Source: Microbacterium paraoxydans
GTDB taxonomy: Bacteria; Actinomycetota; Actinomycetes; Actinomycetales; Microbacteriaceae
Assembly: GCF_900105335.1 (NCBI RefSeq)
Contig: NZ_LT629770.1
Coordinates: forward strand, 1,612,001 to 1,676,000
Reading direction: 5' to 3'
Length of the DNA stretch: 64,000 nt
Part shown: piece by piece, positions 32,803 through 42,155 of the stretch
How the letters are laid out: each line of letters starts with the position of its first letter
Numbering within the stretch: the stretch's first letter is position 1
The notes under the pieces: generated by a model
The model's input: the letters and a program-made list of their open reading frames with translations, nothing else
The model's database searches: none
What the model was told of the DNA's origin: nothing
Made by a program: the position numbers and the translations under genes

Positions 32803-33765
32803 ATGACACCCGCACACCCCGGCGACCGCTCCGGCGTCGTCATCGTCGGCAGCGTGACGGCCGACGTCACGACCTTCTCCCAGCGGCTCCCCGCCCGCGG
32901 CGAGACCATCCTCGGCGACGAATTCACGCTGATGCTCGGCGGCAAGGGCGCGAACCAGGCTGTCGCGGCCGGACGCTCCGGAGCCCGCACGAGCTTCGTC
33001 GGCTGCGTCGGCGACGACCTGTTCCACGACCTCGTGGTGGACGGGCTCACGGCGGCCGGCGTCGACCTCGCACACCTGCGCACCGTGCCGGGCCCGACCG
33101 GCATCGCGCACATCCGTGTCGACGCCTCCGCGCAGAACGACATCGTCATGGTGCCGCTCGCCAACGCCGCCCTCAGCACGGCGCAGATCGACGAGGCCCT
33201 CGCGGCTCTCGCCCCGACGACCTCCGTCCTGCTCACCCAACTCGAGACCCCGTCCGCGCTGACCGCGCACATCACCGCGCGCGGTCGCGAGCACGGGATG
33301 ACCGTGATCCTCGACCCGGCACCGGCGGCGGAGCTGGCACCGGAGATCTGGCGCAGCATCGACATCGTCACCCCGAACGAGACCGAGGCGTCGCTCATCA
33401 GCGACATCGAGGTGACCGACGCCACCTCCGCCGAACGCGCCGGGCACTGGTTCCTGGAGCAGGGCGTGGGCGCCGCGGTCATCACCCTGGCCGGGCAGGG
33501 GTCGTGCGTCGTCACCGCCGAGGGGGCCACCGTCGTCCCGCCGTTCCCCGTGGAGGCCGTCGACACCACCGCCGCGGGCGACGCCTACGCCGGCTACCTC
33601 GGTGCCGCGCTCGCGAGCGGAGCGGCCCTCACCGATGCGGTGCGGCTGGCGACCGCCGCGGGCGCCCTCACCGTCACGAAGCAGGGGGCCTCGCCGAGCC
33701 TCCCCCACCGCGCCGACGTCGAGGCCTTCCTCGCCGCGCGCACCGCGGCCCCCGTCGCGAACTGA
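32803..33765 (+). CDS. PfkB-family sugar kinase (ribokinase-like)
   Basis: The protein has 320 residues; ATG at 32803 follows AGGAGCGAG. The ribokinase signatures are MLGGKGANQAVAAGRSGART (signature 1) and DTTAAGDAYAGYLGAAL (signature 2, catalytic Asp in AAGDA). It phosphorylates a pentose or related sugar. It is the first gene of a kinase-RbsD-regulator operon. Although ribose is the default guess, the regulator's shared operators with a non-ribose operon leave the substrate open. Confidence 0.92.
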   Translation: MTPAHPGDRSGVVIVGSVTADVTTFSQRLPARGETILGDEFTLMLGGKGANQAVAAGRSGARTSFVGCVGDDLFHDLVVDGLTAAGVDLAHLRTVPGPTGIAHIRVDASAQNDIVMVPLANAALSTAQIDEALAALAPTTSVLLTQLETPSALTAHITARGREHGMTVILDPAPAAELAPEIWRSIDIVTPNETEASLISDIEVTDATSAERAGHWFLEQGVGAAVITLAGQGSCVVTAEGATVVPPFPVEAVDTTAAGDAYAGYLGAALASGAALTDAVRLATAAGALTVTKQGASPSLPHRADVEAFLAARTAAPVAN

Positions 33766-33779
33766 ACCAGGAGCACACG

Positions 33780-34184
33780 ATGCGCAAGACCTCGACCACG
33801 ATCAACCCGGCGCTCTCCCGCGTCATCAGCGAGACCGGGCACACCGATCTGATCGTCGTGACCGACGCCGGGCTGCCCATCCCGCCGGGCTCCGAGCGCA
33901 TCGACCTCGCCTACCGTCCCGGCGCCCCCGCCTTCCTCGACGTGCTCGACACGGTGCTCGCGGAGCTCGTGGTCGAGGGGGCGACGGTGTCGGCCGAGGT
34001 CGCCGAGAAGAGCCCGGAGGTGCTCGACGCCCTGCGCGAGCGCTTCGCCGACGCAGGCTTCGAGATCGAGCTCGTCCCGCACGTCGAGTTCAAGGAGCGC
34101 ACGCACGCCGCCCGCGCCTTCGTGCGCTCGGGGGAGTTCACCCCCTACGCGAACGTGATCCTGCACGCGGGGGTGGCGTACTGA
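33780..34184 (+). CDS. rbsD: RbsD-family sugar pyranase
   Basis: The protein has 134 residues from ATG at 33780 behind CCAGGAG. The RbsD catalytic His21 is in ETGHTDLIVVTDAGLPIPPG, and the C-terminal YANVILHAGVAY is family-like. It speeds interconversion of pyranose and furanose anomers before phosphorylation by the kinase encoded 14 nt upstream. The stop overlaps the regulator start (TGATG). Confidence 0.92.
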   Translation: MRKTSTTINPALSRVISETGHTDLIVVTDAGLPIPPGSERIDLAYRPGAPAFLDVLDTVLAELVVEGATVSAEVAEKSPEVLDALRERFADAGFEIELVPHVEFKERTHAARAFVRSGEFTPYANVILHAGVAY

Positions 34185-34996
34185 TGTCTCTCATCGAGGA
34201 TGCGATCGACCGCCACAGCGCGGCGCCGATGTACGACCAGCTCCGGCAGCTCATCATCGACGGCATCGCCCGCGACGGTCTGCAGCCGGGCGATCCGCTT
34301 CCCGGCGAGCACCGGCTGTGCGAGCGCTACGGCATCTCCCGCACGGTCGTGCGCCAGGCGCTCGCCCAGCTCGAGCACGAGGGACTCGTCGAGCGCGTGA
34401 AGGGCAAGGGCACGTTCGTCTCCCGCCCGCGCACGAGCGAGAGTCTCGTGCACACGCTGGTCGGGCTGTACGACGACGTCGAGCGGCGCGGCGGCCACGT
34501 GCACAGCGACGTCCTCCGGCACGAGCAGACCGTCGCCGACGAGGAGGTCGCCCTCGCCCTGGAGGTGCCGGTGGGATCGCCGGTGATCGTGCTGGAGCGG
34601 CTGCGGCACGTGGACGGCGAGCCCTGGTCGCTCTCGACCACGTGGATGCCGGAGGCCGTGGGGGCGGTGACGCTCGGCGCCGACCTCACCGAGGCGTCGC
34701 TGTACCGGCTGCTCGCCGACCACGGCATCATCGCCACGCACGGCGTCCGCTCCGCCGAGGCGACGGTCGCCACGCACGAGCAGGCCCAGCACCTCGGCGT
34801 GAGCGCCGGCTCCGCCCTCCTCCGCCTGCGCAGCATCAGCCGCAGTGAGGACGGCCTGCCGATCGAGTACTTCATCGCGTACCACCGCGGCGACCGCTCG
34901 CGCTTCGAGTTCCAGCTCCAGCAGGAGCAGTCCCAGGCGTCGCTGATGCACGTGGACGGATCGGGCGGCGCCTCCCCCGCGGGCACGGTGGGCTGA
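34184..34996 (+). CDS. GntR/HutC-family regulator (UTRA domain)
   Basis: The protein has 270 residues. Winged-helix DNA-binding domain at about 15-80: [20 protein letters not shown], then [16 protein letters not shown] effector domain follows ([20 protein letters not shown], then [15 protein letters not shown]). HutC-type regulators bind palindromes of the TGT-N4-ACA form, and two such sites precede its own operon; further sites are at 14049, 14072, 48533 and 23391. It is therefore the best candidate to control the kinase/RbsD operon, the transaldolase gene and the six-gene operon at 14.1 kb. The link is inference. Confidence 0.9.
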   Translation: MSLIEDAIDRHSAAPMYDQLRQLIIDGIARDGLQPGDPLPGEHRLCERYGISRTVVRQALAQLEHEGLVERVKGKGTFVSRPRTSESLVHTLVGLYDDVERRGGHVHSDVLRHEQTVADEEVALALEVPVGSPVIVLERLRHVDGEPWSLSTTWMPEAVGAVTLGADLTEASLYRLLADHGIIATHGVRSAEATVATHEQAQHLGVSAGSALLRLRSISRSEDGLPIEYFIAYHRGDRSRFEFQLQQEQSQASLMHVDGSGGASPAGTVG

Positions 34997-35067
34997 GCCG
35001 TCTCACCCCGTGCGGGGCTGTTCTCCCATACCGGGATGACGGTGCCTGCCCCGGTACGCTCGAGGGC

Positions 35068-36126
35068 ATGAGCGACTGGACCAGCACCGCGATCGCCCTG
35101 CTGGAAGCCGATGCCAACCGCAGCGCCGACACGCACCTGCACCTGTTCCCGCTGCCGCCGGAGTGGGGCATCGACCTCTACCTCAAGGACGAGTCGGTGC
35201 ACCCGACCGGCTCCCTCAAGCACCGCCTCGCGCGCTCCCTCCTCCTTTACGGACTCGTCAACGGGCGCATCCGCGAGGACACGACCCTCGTGGAGTCGTC
35301 GAGCGGGTCGACCGCGGTGTCGGAGGCCTACTTCGCCCGGATGCTGGGGCTGAAGTTCATCACGGTCGTGCCCCGATCGACGGTGCAGGAGAAGATCGAC
35401 CTCATCGAGTTCTACGGCGGCACCTGCCATTTCGTCGACCGCGCGGAGGACATGTCCCCCGAGGCGCAGCGCCTGGCGGCGGACTGCACCGGGCACTACC
35501 TCGACCAGTTCACCTACGCGGAGCGTGCGACCGACTGGCGCGGCAACAACAACATCGCCGACAGCGTGTTCGGCCAGCTCGCCCAGGAGCGGCATCCGAT
35601 CCCCCGCTGGATCGTCACGGGCGCCGGCACCGGGGGTACCAGCGCCACCTTCGGCCGCTACGTGAAGTACCGCCGCCACGACACCCGGATCGCCGTCGTC
35701 GATCCCGAGGGCTCGGCCTTCTACGACGGCTGGGCGGGCACGGTCGACCCGCCGGCCGGACACCCGAGCCGCATCGAGGGCATCGGGCGGCCGCGGGTGG
35801 AGGCCTCCTTCGTGCCGTCCGTGATCGACGAGATGATCCAGGTGCCGGACGCGGGCTCCATCGCCGCGATCCGCCTCCTCCGCGAGCGCACCCTGCACTG
35901 GGCGGGCGGCTCCACCGGCACGAACCTCTACGGCGCGTTCCAGCTCATCGCCCGGATGCGTGCCGCGGGCGAGACCGGCAGCGTCGTGACGCTGATCTGC
36001 GACAGCGGTGTGCGGTACGCCGGCACGTACTACTCGGACGAGTGGGTCGCGCAGCAGGGGTGGGACCTCGCGCCGCACCGTGCACGATTGGAGCGGTTCC
36101 TGGAGACCGGGGTCTGGGCGGACTGA
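35068..36126 (+). CDS. cds1: PLP-dependent cysteine desulfhydrase-like protein (Cds1 type)
   Basis: The protein has 352 residues of the cysteine synthase fold (type II PLP). The PLP lysine is Lys51 in [13 protein letters not shown]. Glycine-rich and substrate loops follow: [31 protein letters not shown] and [12 protein letters not shown]. It matches the Cds1 group of Mycobacterium, which releases sulfide from L-cysteine. It is probably followed by the ACT protein in one transcript (22-nt gap). No sulfur genes lie next to it here. Confidence 0.85.
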   Translation: MSDWTSTAIALLEADANRSADTHLHLFPLPPEWGIDLYLKDESVHPTGSLKHRLARSLLLYGLVNGRIREDTTLVESSSGSTAVSEAYFARMLGLKFITVVPRSTVQEKIDLIEFYGGTCHFVDRAEDMSPEAQRLAADCTGHYLDQFTYAERATDWRGNNNIADSVFGQLAQERHPIPRWIVTGAGTGGTSATFGRYVKYRRHDTRIAVVDPEGSAFYDGWAGTVDPPAGHPSRIEGIGRPRVEASFVPSVIDEMIQVPDAGSIAAIRLLRERTLHWAGGSTGTNLYGAFQLIARMRAAGETGSVVTLICDSGVRYAGTYYSDEWVAQQGWDLAPHRARLERFLETGVWAD

Positions 36127-36147
36127 TCCTCGGGTTACGCTGACCCC

Positions 36148-36663
36148 ATGACCACACTCATCCTCACTGTCGCGGGTGCCGATCGTCCGGGCCTCGTGGC
36201 CGCCGTCGCCGATGTCGTCGACGCCCACGGCGGCAACTGGGAGAACAGCTCCCTCGCCGAGCTCGCCGGCACGTTCGCCGGTGTCATCGAGGCGTCCGTG
36301 CCGACGGAGCGCACCGGGGAGCTCGAGACCGCGCTGCGAGGGATCCAGGGCCAGGGTCTCCTCACGCTCTCGGTGCTCACCGGCACGCCAGGGCCGTCCG
36401 AGGACGAGGAGCAGCTGCTCGTGATGCAGGTGCTCGGCAACGACCGCCCCGGCATCGTGCGCGAGGTCTCGGCGGTGCTGAACGCGCACGCCCTGAGCAT
36501 CGAGGAGCTCACGACCGAGACCCGCGAGGCTGCGATGGCCGGCGGAAGGCTCTTCGAGGCGTCGGTGATCGCGAAGGTCCCGCCGACGGTCGACCTCGAC
36601 GCCCTGCGTGCCGACCTTGAGCGCCTCGCGTCCGAGATCCAGGTCGACATCAACCTCGGCTGA
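36148..36663 (+). CDS. Two-domain ACT protein (GcvR-like)
   Basis: The protein has 171 residues with two ACT domains: residues about 3-75 (TLILTVAGADRPGLVAAVAD) and about 90-165 (LLVMQVLGNDRPGIVREVSA). This is the layout of GcvR-type glycine-cleavage regulators. It should sense an amino acid; there is no DNA-binding domain. It is downstream of the Cds1-like gene, so cysteine or serine sensing is a reasonable guess. Confidence 0.85.
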   Translation: MTTLILTVAGADRPGLVAAVADVVDAHGGNWENSSLAELAGTFAGVIEASVPTERTGELETALRGIQGQGLLTLSVLTGTPGPSEDEEQLLVMQVLGNDRPGIVREVSAVLNAHALSIEELTTETREAAMAGGRLFEASVIAKVPPTVDLDALRADLERLASEIQVDINLG

Positions 36664-36696
36664 CCCCGTTCGCCGACCCACCCCCTTCGGTGCCGC

Positions 36697-36747
36697 CCAC
36701 CCCCTTCCGGACGTCCGAATAGGGCCGGGGCGCACGAAAGAGGGTGG
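36697..36747. terminator. Candidate bidirectional terminator
   Basis: CCACCCCCTTC (36697-36707) pairs with GAAAGAGGGTGG (36736-36747) with one mismatch, between the convergent ACT and FadR-type genes. An additional CACCCCCTTC copy lies just upstream. Confidence 0.5.
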
Positions 36748-36767
36748 CTCGGCCGGGAAACCAGGAG

Positions 36768-37445
36768 TCAGAGGCCGGAGTACCGCCGCACCCAGTACTC
36801 GGTGTAGGCGACGTGGGCGGACGCGGCGGCCGAGGCGGCCACCGGATCCGCGGCGGCGAGACCGCGCAGGATCGCGCGGTGGCCGGCGTCGGAGTGGATC
36901 TTGAGCTCGGCGGCATCCTCCGGGTCGGAGATCCGGTAGGCCCGGGAGCGGGAACGCAGCACGTCGATCAGGCTCGTCAGGGCCTCGTTGCCCGCGACCG
37001 ACGAGATCGCCATGTGGAACTCGTGGTCGAGGCGGGACTGCGCCTCGAAGTCCGTCGTCGACTCGATCTCGGTGAGCACCTCGTCGAGCGCGGCCACCGT
37101 GTCGTCGTCGATCCGGGCCGCGGCGAGCGCCGCCGCATGGGGCTCGAGCACCCGTCGGAGCTCGGTCAGCTCCAGCACTCCGGCCATCGGCAGCAGTCCG
37201 ACCGTGAGGGACAGGCTGCCGATGAGGTCGGCGGCGCGGAGCTCGCTGACGTAGCTGCCGGAACCGTGCCGCGTCTCCAGCACGCCCAGTGCGGCGAGGG
37301 TGCGGATGGCTTCGCGGAGCGATCCCCGCGAGACGCCGAGCCGTTCGCACAGCTCCCCCTCGCTCGGCAGCCGGTCGCCGGGGCGCAGAGCGCCGTCGGC
37401 GATGAGAGCCCGCAGCCCGTGCAGCGCCGTGTCGAGTGCGCTCAT
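36768..37445 (-). CDS. FadR-type GntR regulator (FCD domain)
   Basis: The protein has 225 residues from ATG at 37445, chosen because AGAGAGG sits 7 nt upstream; other in-frame starts lie upstream. Winged helix at about 20-65 (LPSEGELCERLGVSRGSLRE, then RHGSGSYVSEL). The FCD domain carries the metal-pattern segment LDHEFHMAISSVAGNEAL and the late His in SDAGHRAILRGL. It is divergent from the aminotransferase-importer operon; two TNGTNNNACNA-type sites lie in the gap, matching the FadR-subfamily consensus. Confidence 0.9.
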   Translation of the reverse strand: MSALDTALHGLRALIADGALRPGDRLPSEGELCERLGVSRGSLREAIRTLAALGVLETRHGSGSYVSELRAADLIGSLSLTVGLLPMAGVLELTELRRVLEPHAAALAAARIDDDTVAALDEVLTEIESTTDFEAQSRLDHEFHMAISSVAGNEALTSLIDVLRSRSRAYRISDPEDAAELKIHSDAGHRAILRGLAAADPVAASAAASAHVAYTEYWVRRYSGL

Positions 37446-37509
37446 CGTCATCCTCTCTGCCACTCCCCACCCCTCGTGAAGTTTGTCGGACGCCCCGGGC
37501 GTCGCAAAC

Positions 37510-37520
37510 TCGTATGACAA
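37510..37520. promoter_or_regulatory. FadR-type operator 1
   Basis: TCGTATGACAA fits TNGTNNNACNA at every fixed position. It lies 65 nt upstream of the regulator start. A weaker relative (TTGTCGGACGC, one mismatch) is at 37483. Confidence 0.55.
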
Positions 37521-37572
37521 CTATGTTTCATCTTCGCGGTTTCGTAGCCAAACTCGAAGGCGTGTGGCAAAG

Positions 37573-37583
37573 TTGTGCAACAA
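37573..37583. promoter_or_regulatory. FadR-type operator 2
   Basis: TTGTGCAACAA fits TNGTNNNACNA and is part of the larger palindrome AGTTGTGCAACAACT (37571-37585). It is 26 nt before the aminotransferase start, so occupancy should block that operon. Confidence 0.65.
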
Positions 37584-37610
37584 CTCGCCCCCACTCACCG
37601 ATGAGGTCCG

Positions 37611-38846
37611 ATGCCCGTTCCGCAGTTCCCCGCTTCGCTCACGCTGAATTCCGGCCTGCGGGCGCGCGATGCCTGGCCGCTCGACCCGACCGTGATCCAC
37701 CTCAACCACGGGTCCTTCGGGGCTGTGCCGTCGGTGGTGGTCGCCCACCAGGACGCCCTGCGCCGCCGCGCCGACCTGAGCCCCGTGGAGTGGTTCCCTC
37801 GGATCGCGGAGCGCGTGCAGGAGGCGAGGCAGCGGACGGCTCCGTTCGTCGGCGCCCGCGCGGAGGACAGCGTGTTCGTGCCCAACGCCTCCGCCGCGGC
37901 CACCGTCGTCTACAACGCCCTCCAGCTCGACAGCGGGGACGAGATCCTCGTCACCGACCAGGGCTACGGCGCCATCACCATGGGCGCCGAGCGCCTCGCC
38001 CGACGCTTCGGCGCCGCCGTCCGCACGGTCGCCCTGCCCCTGCTCGCCGACGACGACGAGATCGTGCAGCTCTTCGCCGACGCCCTCACCCCGCGCACGC
38101 GGCTGCTCGTCGTCGACCAGATCACCTCGCCCACAGCCCGCCTGCTGCCCACCCGCCGCATCGCCGACCTCGCGGCCGAGCGCGGCGTGCGCACCCTCGT
38201 CGACGGCGCCCACGCCCCCGGCCTCATCCCGGACGCGGCGGCCGTCGCTGGCGGCGACTGGTGGTTCGGGAATCTGCACAAGTGGCCCTGCGCCCCGCGC
38301 GGCTCCGCCCTCCTCGTCACCACCGCCCCCGACCGCGACGAGCTCTGGCCGCTGATCGACTCCTGGGCCGCGCGCGAGCCGTATCCCGAGCGCTTCGATA
38401 CCCAGGGCACGATCGACGCGACGACCTACCTCGCCACCCCCACCGCGATCGAGTTCATCGAGGCGGAGTTCGGATGGGCGGCCGCCCGCGACGCCATGGC
38501 CGCACGGGCAGACGCCGGTGCCGAGCTCATCGCCGAAGCCCTGCGCCCCTTCAGCGACGAGGACCCGCTGACCCCTCTTCCCTCGCCGGTGCCGTCCATG
38601 CGGCTCATCCGGCTGCCGCTCGGCCTCGGCGCCACCCGAGAGGAAGCCGACGCGCTGCGCATGGACCTCCTCGACGAGGTCGGCGTGGAGACCGCGTTCA
38701 CCAGCTTCCGCGGCGTCGGCTACTTCCGCCTGTCCGCGCACCTGTACACGGAGGCCTCCGACATCGAGGCGTTCGTCGAGCGCTGCGTCCCCGCGATCCT
38801 GCGCCGCGCCGGCATCCGCCCCGCGGACGCCCTCATCCTCCCCTGA
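37611..38846 (+). CDS. Class V aminotransferase (isopenicillin N epimerase-like)
   Basis: The protein has 411 residues. Fold-type I PLP enzyme: N-terminus VIHLNHGSFGAVPSVVVAHQ, Asp/His motif VDGAHAPGLIP and the Schiff-base Lys224 in FGNLHKWPCAPRG. Class V members act on amino acids as desulfurases, epimerases or transaminases. It lies 61 nt upstream of an ABC importer gene set in the same orientation, behind FadR-type operators. This hints that the importer brings in an amino sugar or amino-acid-like substrate; the hint is inference. Confidence 0.87.
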   Translation: MPVPQFPASLTLNSGLRARDAWPLDPTVIHLNHGSFGAVPSVVVAHQDALRRRADLSPVEWFPRIAERVQEARQRTAPFVGARAEDSVFVPNASAAATVVYNALQLDSGDEILVTDQGYGAITMGAERLARRFGAAVRTVALPLLADDDEIVQLFADALTPRTRLLVVDQITSPTARLLPTRRIADLAAERGVRTLVDGAHAPGLIPDAAAVAGGDWWFGNLHKWPCAPRGSALLVTTAPDRDELWPLIDSWAAREPYPERFDTQGTIDATTYLATPTAIEFIEAEFGWAAARDAMAARADAGAELIAEALRPFSDEDPLTPLPSPVPSMRLIRLPLGLGATREEADALRMDLLDEVGVETAFTSFRGVGYFRLSAHLYTEASDIEAFVERCVPAILRRAGIRPADALILP

Positions 38847-38907
38847 CCCGCTTCACCTTCCGCACGACCCACCCGAACACCCACCCACCCCCACCGAGAG
38901 GCACATC

Positions 38908-40221
38908 GTGAAGAACAAGATCTTGACGACCGCAGCCGGAGTCGGCACCGTCGCCGTCCTCGCACTCACCGGCTGCTCCGGAGGCTCCGGCTCGTCCGGC
39001 GGCGACGGCAGCGTCACCCTCCAGATGGTCGAGAGCCTGACGAACCCGGCGCGCACCGAGCTGCTCCGCGGACTGCTCGACGAGTTCGAGAAGGACAACC
39101 CCGACATCACCGTCAACCTCGTCTCCCCGCCCACCGAGCAGGCCGACCAGAAGATCCAGCAGATGCTGCAGTCCGGCAAGGGCGTCGACGTGCTCGAGGT
39201 GCGCGACATCACCGTCGGACCGTTCGCGAACAACGGCTGGCTCTACGACCTCGGTCCGGATCTGAAGAAGTGGGACGGCTGGGACGCCCTGACCGAGAAC
39301 GCGCAGTCGGCCTCGGTCGCGGAGGACGGCAAGAGCTATTTCGTCCCCTACGGCTTCTACGGCCTGTCGCTGTTCTACCGCACCGACCTCGTCGAGCAGG
39401 CCGGCTTCGACGGCCCGCCGCACAGCTGGAAGGACCTGCTGGAGCAGGCGTCGGCGATCCAGGACCCGTCGAACAACATCTACGGGTACGCGTTCCGCGG
39501 CGGTCAGAACGCGAACAGCAACGTCGTCGCCGCGATCGAGGCCTACACGATCGACGGTCTCGACACGGAAGACGCGTTCCTCATGGAGGACGGTTCGACG
39601 ATCTTCGCCGCCCCCGAGGCGCAGGAGGCCGTCGACGACTACTTCGACCTGTTCAAGGAGGCCTCGCCGCCGTCCGCCGTCTCGTGGGGCTACCCCGAGA
39701 TGGTCGCCGGGTTCACCAACGGCACCACGGCCTTCCTCCTGCAGGACCCGGAGGTCATCGCGACGGTGCAGGACTCCTCGCTGACCGAGGACCAGTGGGA
39801 CACCGCGCCGCTGCTCGTCGGCCCGTCCGGCAAGGCCGCACAGCCCCTCGCCGTCGCCGGCTGGGGTGTCGCGGAGAACAGCGAGCACAAGGAGGCGGCG
39901 GTGAAGCTCGTCGAGTTCCTGTCGTCCGCCGAGCCCGCCACCGAGTTCGCGCAGGCGAACAGCCTCGTCCCGATCATCGCGGCCGCCGCGGACGACGAGT
40001 TCTACTCCACCGGCCCCTGGACGAGCTACGTCACCATGACCGAGGACCCGGAGACCTACGTCAACGTGCGTCAGCCGCGCGGCGTGAGCTGGTGGACCGA
40101 GTGGATCCAGAAGTCCGACCAGGACGTGCAGAGCGTGCTGCTCGGCAACATGTCCACCAAGGACCTCCTCGCCTCGTGGGACGCGTTCTGGACCGAGAAG
40201 TACGCCGCGGAGAAGGGTTGA
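38908..40221 (+). CDS. Extracellular solute-binding lipoprotein (CUT1 family)
   Basis: The protein has 437 residues from GTG at 38908 (CGAGAGG upstream). Lipoprotein signal MKNKILTTAAGVGTVAVLAL with lipobox LTGC and a Gly/Ser linker. The mature part is a family 1 binding protein (PYGFYGLSLFYRTDLVEQAG; TAFLLQDPEV). It captures the importer's substrate at the cell surface. Three nt separate it from the first permease. Confidence 0.93.
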   Translation: MKNKILTTAAGVGTVAVLALTGCSGGSGSSGGDGSVTLQMVESLTNPARTELLRGLLDEFEKDNPDITVNLVSPPTEQADQKIQQMLQSGKGVDVLEVRDITVGPFANNGWLYDLGPDLKKWDGWDALTENAQSASVAEDGKSYFVPYGFYGLSLFYRTDLVEQAGFDGPPHSWKDLLEQASAIQDPSNNIYGYAFRGGQNANSNVVAAIEAYTIDGLDTEDAFLMEDGSTIFAAPEAQEAVDDYFDLFKEASPPSAVSWGYPEMVAGFTNGTTAFLLQDPEVIATVQDSSLTEDQWDTAPLLVGPSGKAAQPLAVAGWGVAENSEHKEAAVKLVEFLSSAEPATEFAQANSLVPIIAAAADDEFYSTGPWTSYVTMTEDPETYVNVRQPRGVSWWTEWIQKSDQDVQSVLLGNMSTKDLLASWDAFWTEKYAAEKG

Positions 40222-40224
40222 TCC

Positions 40225-41172
40225 GTGGCCCGCACCATCCGTGAAGGGGGCTCCGTCGGCACCGCCGGCGGGGCCTCCCCGGCATCGCGTCGTCGCCCCT
40301 TCCGGGGCCGCACCGCACTCACGCTGCTGGCGTTCCTCGCGCCGGCGATCGTCTTCGTCTGCTGGTTCACCTACTGGCCGATGCTGCAGGGCGCCCGCAT
40401 GGCCTTCCACGACTGGAACCTGTGGGATCTCACGTCGACGCCGTTCGTGGGCTTCGACAACTTCCTCGCCGTCTTCCGCGACCCGGCGTTCCCGACCGTG
40501 GCCTGGAACTCCGTGCTCTGGGTGGTCGGCTCGCTCGTGCCGCAGCTCGTGATCGGGTTCCTCATCGCGCTCGCCCTGCGCAAGCGGTTCCGCTTCCGCG
40601 GCCTCTACCAGGCGCTGGTGTTCTTCCCGTGGGCGGTGTCCGGCTTCCTCATCGGCATGCTGTTCCGCTGGATGTTCAACGCCGAGTTCGGCGTCGTCAA
40701 CGACCTGCTCATGAAGGCCGGACTGATCGACGCGCCGCTGCCGTGGCTGGCCGACCCGAAGCTCGCGATGTTCGCCGTGATCGTCGCGAACATCTGGTAC
40801 GGCGTGACCTTCTTCGCGATCATGATCCTCGCCGCTCTCCAGTCGGTGCCGGACGAGATGCTGGAGGCGGCGAGCCTCGACGGCGCCGGCAAGGTGCGGC
40901 AGCTGTTCTCGATCATCATCCCGTACATCTCGATGACGCTGCTGCTGACGATCCTGCTGCGCGTGATCTGGATCTTCAATTTCCCCGACATCATCTACGC
41001 GATGACGAACGGCGGCCCCGCCAACCAGACCCACATCATCACGACGTGGATGATCAACTACACGCAGCAGGGCAACTACGGCATCGCGAGCGCCATCGGG
41101 CTCATCGTCGTGGCCTTCCTCATGGTGTTCTGCGCGTTCTACCTGATGGCGATGCGGAGAGTGCAGCGATGA
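40225..41172 (+). CDS. Carbohydrate ABC transporter permease (MalF type)
   Basis: The protein has 315 residues from GTG at 40225, 3 nt after the binding-protein stop. About six membrane segments, with EAA loop EAASLDGAGKVRQLFSIIIP at about 212-231. It overlaps the next permease start by four bases (ATGA). No ATPase gene is present, implying a shared MsiK-type subunit. Confidence 0.93.
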   Translation: MARTIREGGSVGTAGGASPASRRRPFRGRTALTLLAFLAPAIVFVCWFTYWPMLQGARMAFHDWNLWDLTSTPFVGFDNFLAVFRDPAFPTVAWNSVLWVVGSLVPQLVIGFLIALALRKRFRFRGLYQALVFFPWAVSGFLIGMLFRWMFNAEFGVVNDLLMKAGLIDAPLPWLADPKLAMFAVIVANIWYGVTFFAIMILAALQSVPDEMLEAASLDGAGKVRQLFSIIIPYISMTLLLTILLRVIWIFNFPDIIYAMTNGGPANQTHIITTWMINYTQQGNYGIASAIGLIVVAFLMVFCAFYLMAMRRVQR

Positions 41173-42089
41173 CCATCACCTCATCCGACCGGACCGGCTC
41201 CTCGGTCACGGAGACCCGTCGCATCACGGTGCCCGACCCGAAAGCCGCTCCGCGCCCCAAGCCCCGCGTCTCGGTGGGCGGCGTGGTGCGTATCGTCGGC
41301 CTGGGGCTGTGGCTGCTCATCACGCTGTTCCCGCTGTACTGGATCACGCTCACCGCGTTCAAGTCGCCGGGGACCATCAACCGCTTCCCGATCGAGTACT
41401 GGCCGAGCGAGCCCTCGCTGGACAACTTCACGAGCCTGTTCGAGAAGAGCTCCTTCGGGACGTTCCTGGCGAACTCGGCCATCGTGGCGGTGTCGGCCGG
41501 CGCGGTGGCGACGCTCATCGCCCTGCTCAGCGCCTACGTGCTGGCGCGGTTCGAGTTCCGCGGCAAAGGCACGGTGCTCATCGCGTTCCTGCTGACGCAG
41601 ATGATCCCGGCGTTCATCGCCCTCGGACCGCTGTACTCGATGATGACCGACCTCGGACTCGTCGACACCAAGCCGGGGCTCATCCTCGTCTACATCGCGA
41701 TCTGCATCCCGTTCTCCACGGTGATGCTGCGGGGCTTCTTCGAGAACGTCCCCGATGCGCTGGAGGAGGCGGCGATGATCGACGGCTGCTCGCGGCTTGG
41801 CGCACTGTTCCGGGTGCTCGTGCCGGTGATGACCCCCGGCATCATCGCCGCGTTCATCTTCAACTTCGTGAACTGCTGGAACGAGCTGTTCCTGTCGGTC
41901 GTGCTGATGAACACCGATGCGAACCGCACCGTGCCCTCGGCGCTCAACGGCTTCATCTCGACGTTCAACATCGACTGGGGCTCCATGAGCGCTGCGGCCG
42001 TGCTGACGATCCTCCCGACGATGGTGATGTTCGCGCTCGCCAGCCGCTGGATCGTCCAGGGCCTCACGGCCGGGGCCGTCAAGGAGTAA
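41169..42089 (+). CDS. Carbohydrate ABC transporter permease (MalG type)
   Basis: The protein has 306 residues from ATG at 41169. Hydrophilic N-terminal tail of about 38 residues, six membrane segments, EAA loop EAAMIDGCSRLGALFRVLVP and C-terminus GLTAGAVKE. It is the last gene of the aminotransferase-importer operon and ends before a strong hairpin. Confidence 0.93.
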   Translation: MTITSSDRTGSSVTETRRITVPDPKAAPRPKPRVSVGGVVRIVGLGLWLLITLFPLYWITLTAFKSPGTINRFPIEYWPSEPSLDNFTSLFEKSSFGTFLANSAIVAVSAGAVATLIALLSAYVLARFEFRGKGTVLIAFLLTQMIPAFIALGPLYSMMTDLGLVDTKPGLILVYIAICIPFSTVMLRGFFENVPDALEEAAMIDGCSRLGALFRVLVPVMTPGIIAAFIFNFVNCWNELFLSVVLMNTDANRTVPSALNGFISTFNIDWGSMSAAAVLTILPTMVMFALASRWIVQGLTAGAVKE

Positions 42090-42095
42090 CCCGCC

Positions 42096-42150
42096 CGAAT
42101 AGCGCAAATGGTCCCATTCCGCGACGGAATGGGACCAATTGCGCTATTCG
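42096..42150. terminator. Long bidirectional hairpin terminator
   Basis: Arms of 25 nt (42096-42120 and 42126-42150) pair with a single mismatch around a 5-nt loop. It is centred between the convergent permease and aldo/keto reductase genes and ends 6 nt from the latter's stop. Confidence 0.8.
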
Positions 42151-42155
42151 AAGGC

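Noticed and set aside
34327..37470. 1047-codon minus-strand frame
   Set aside because: Overlaps the GntR, Cds1-like and ACT genes on the other strand; Arg/Ala/Gly-rich without motifs.
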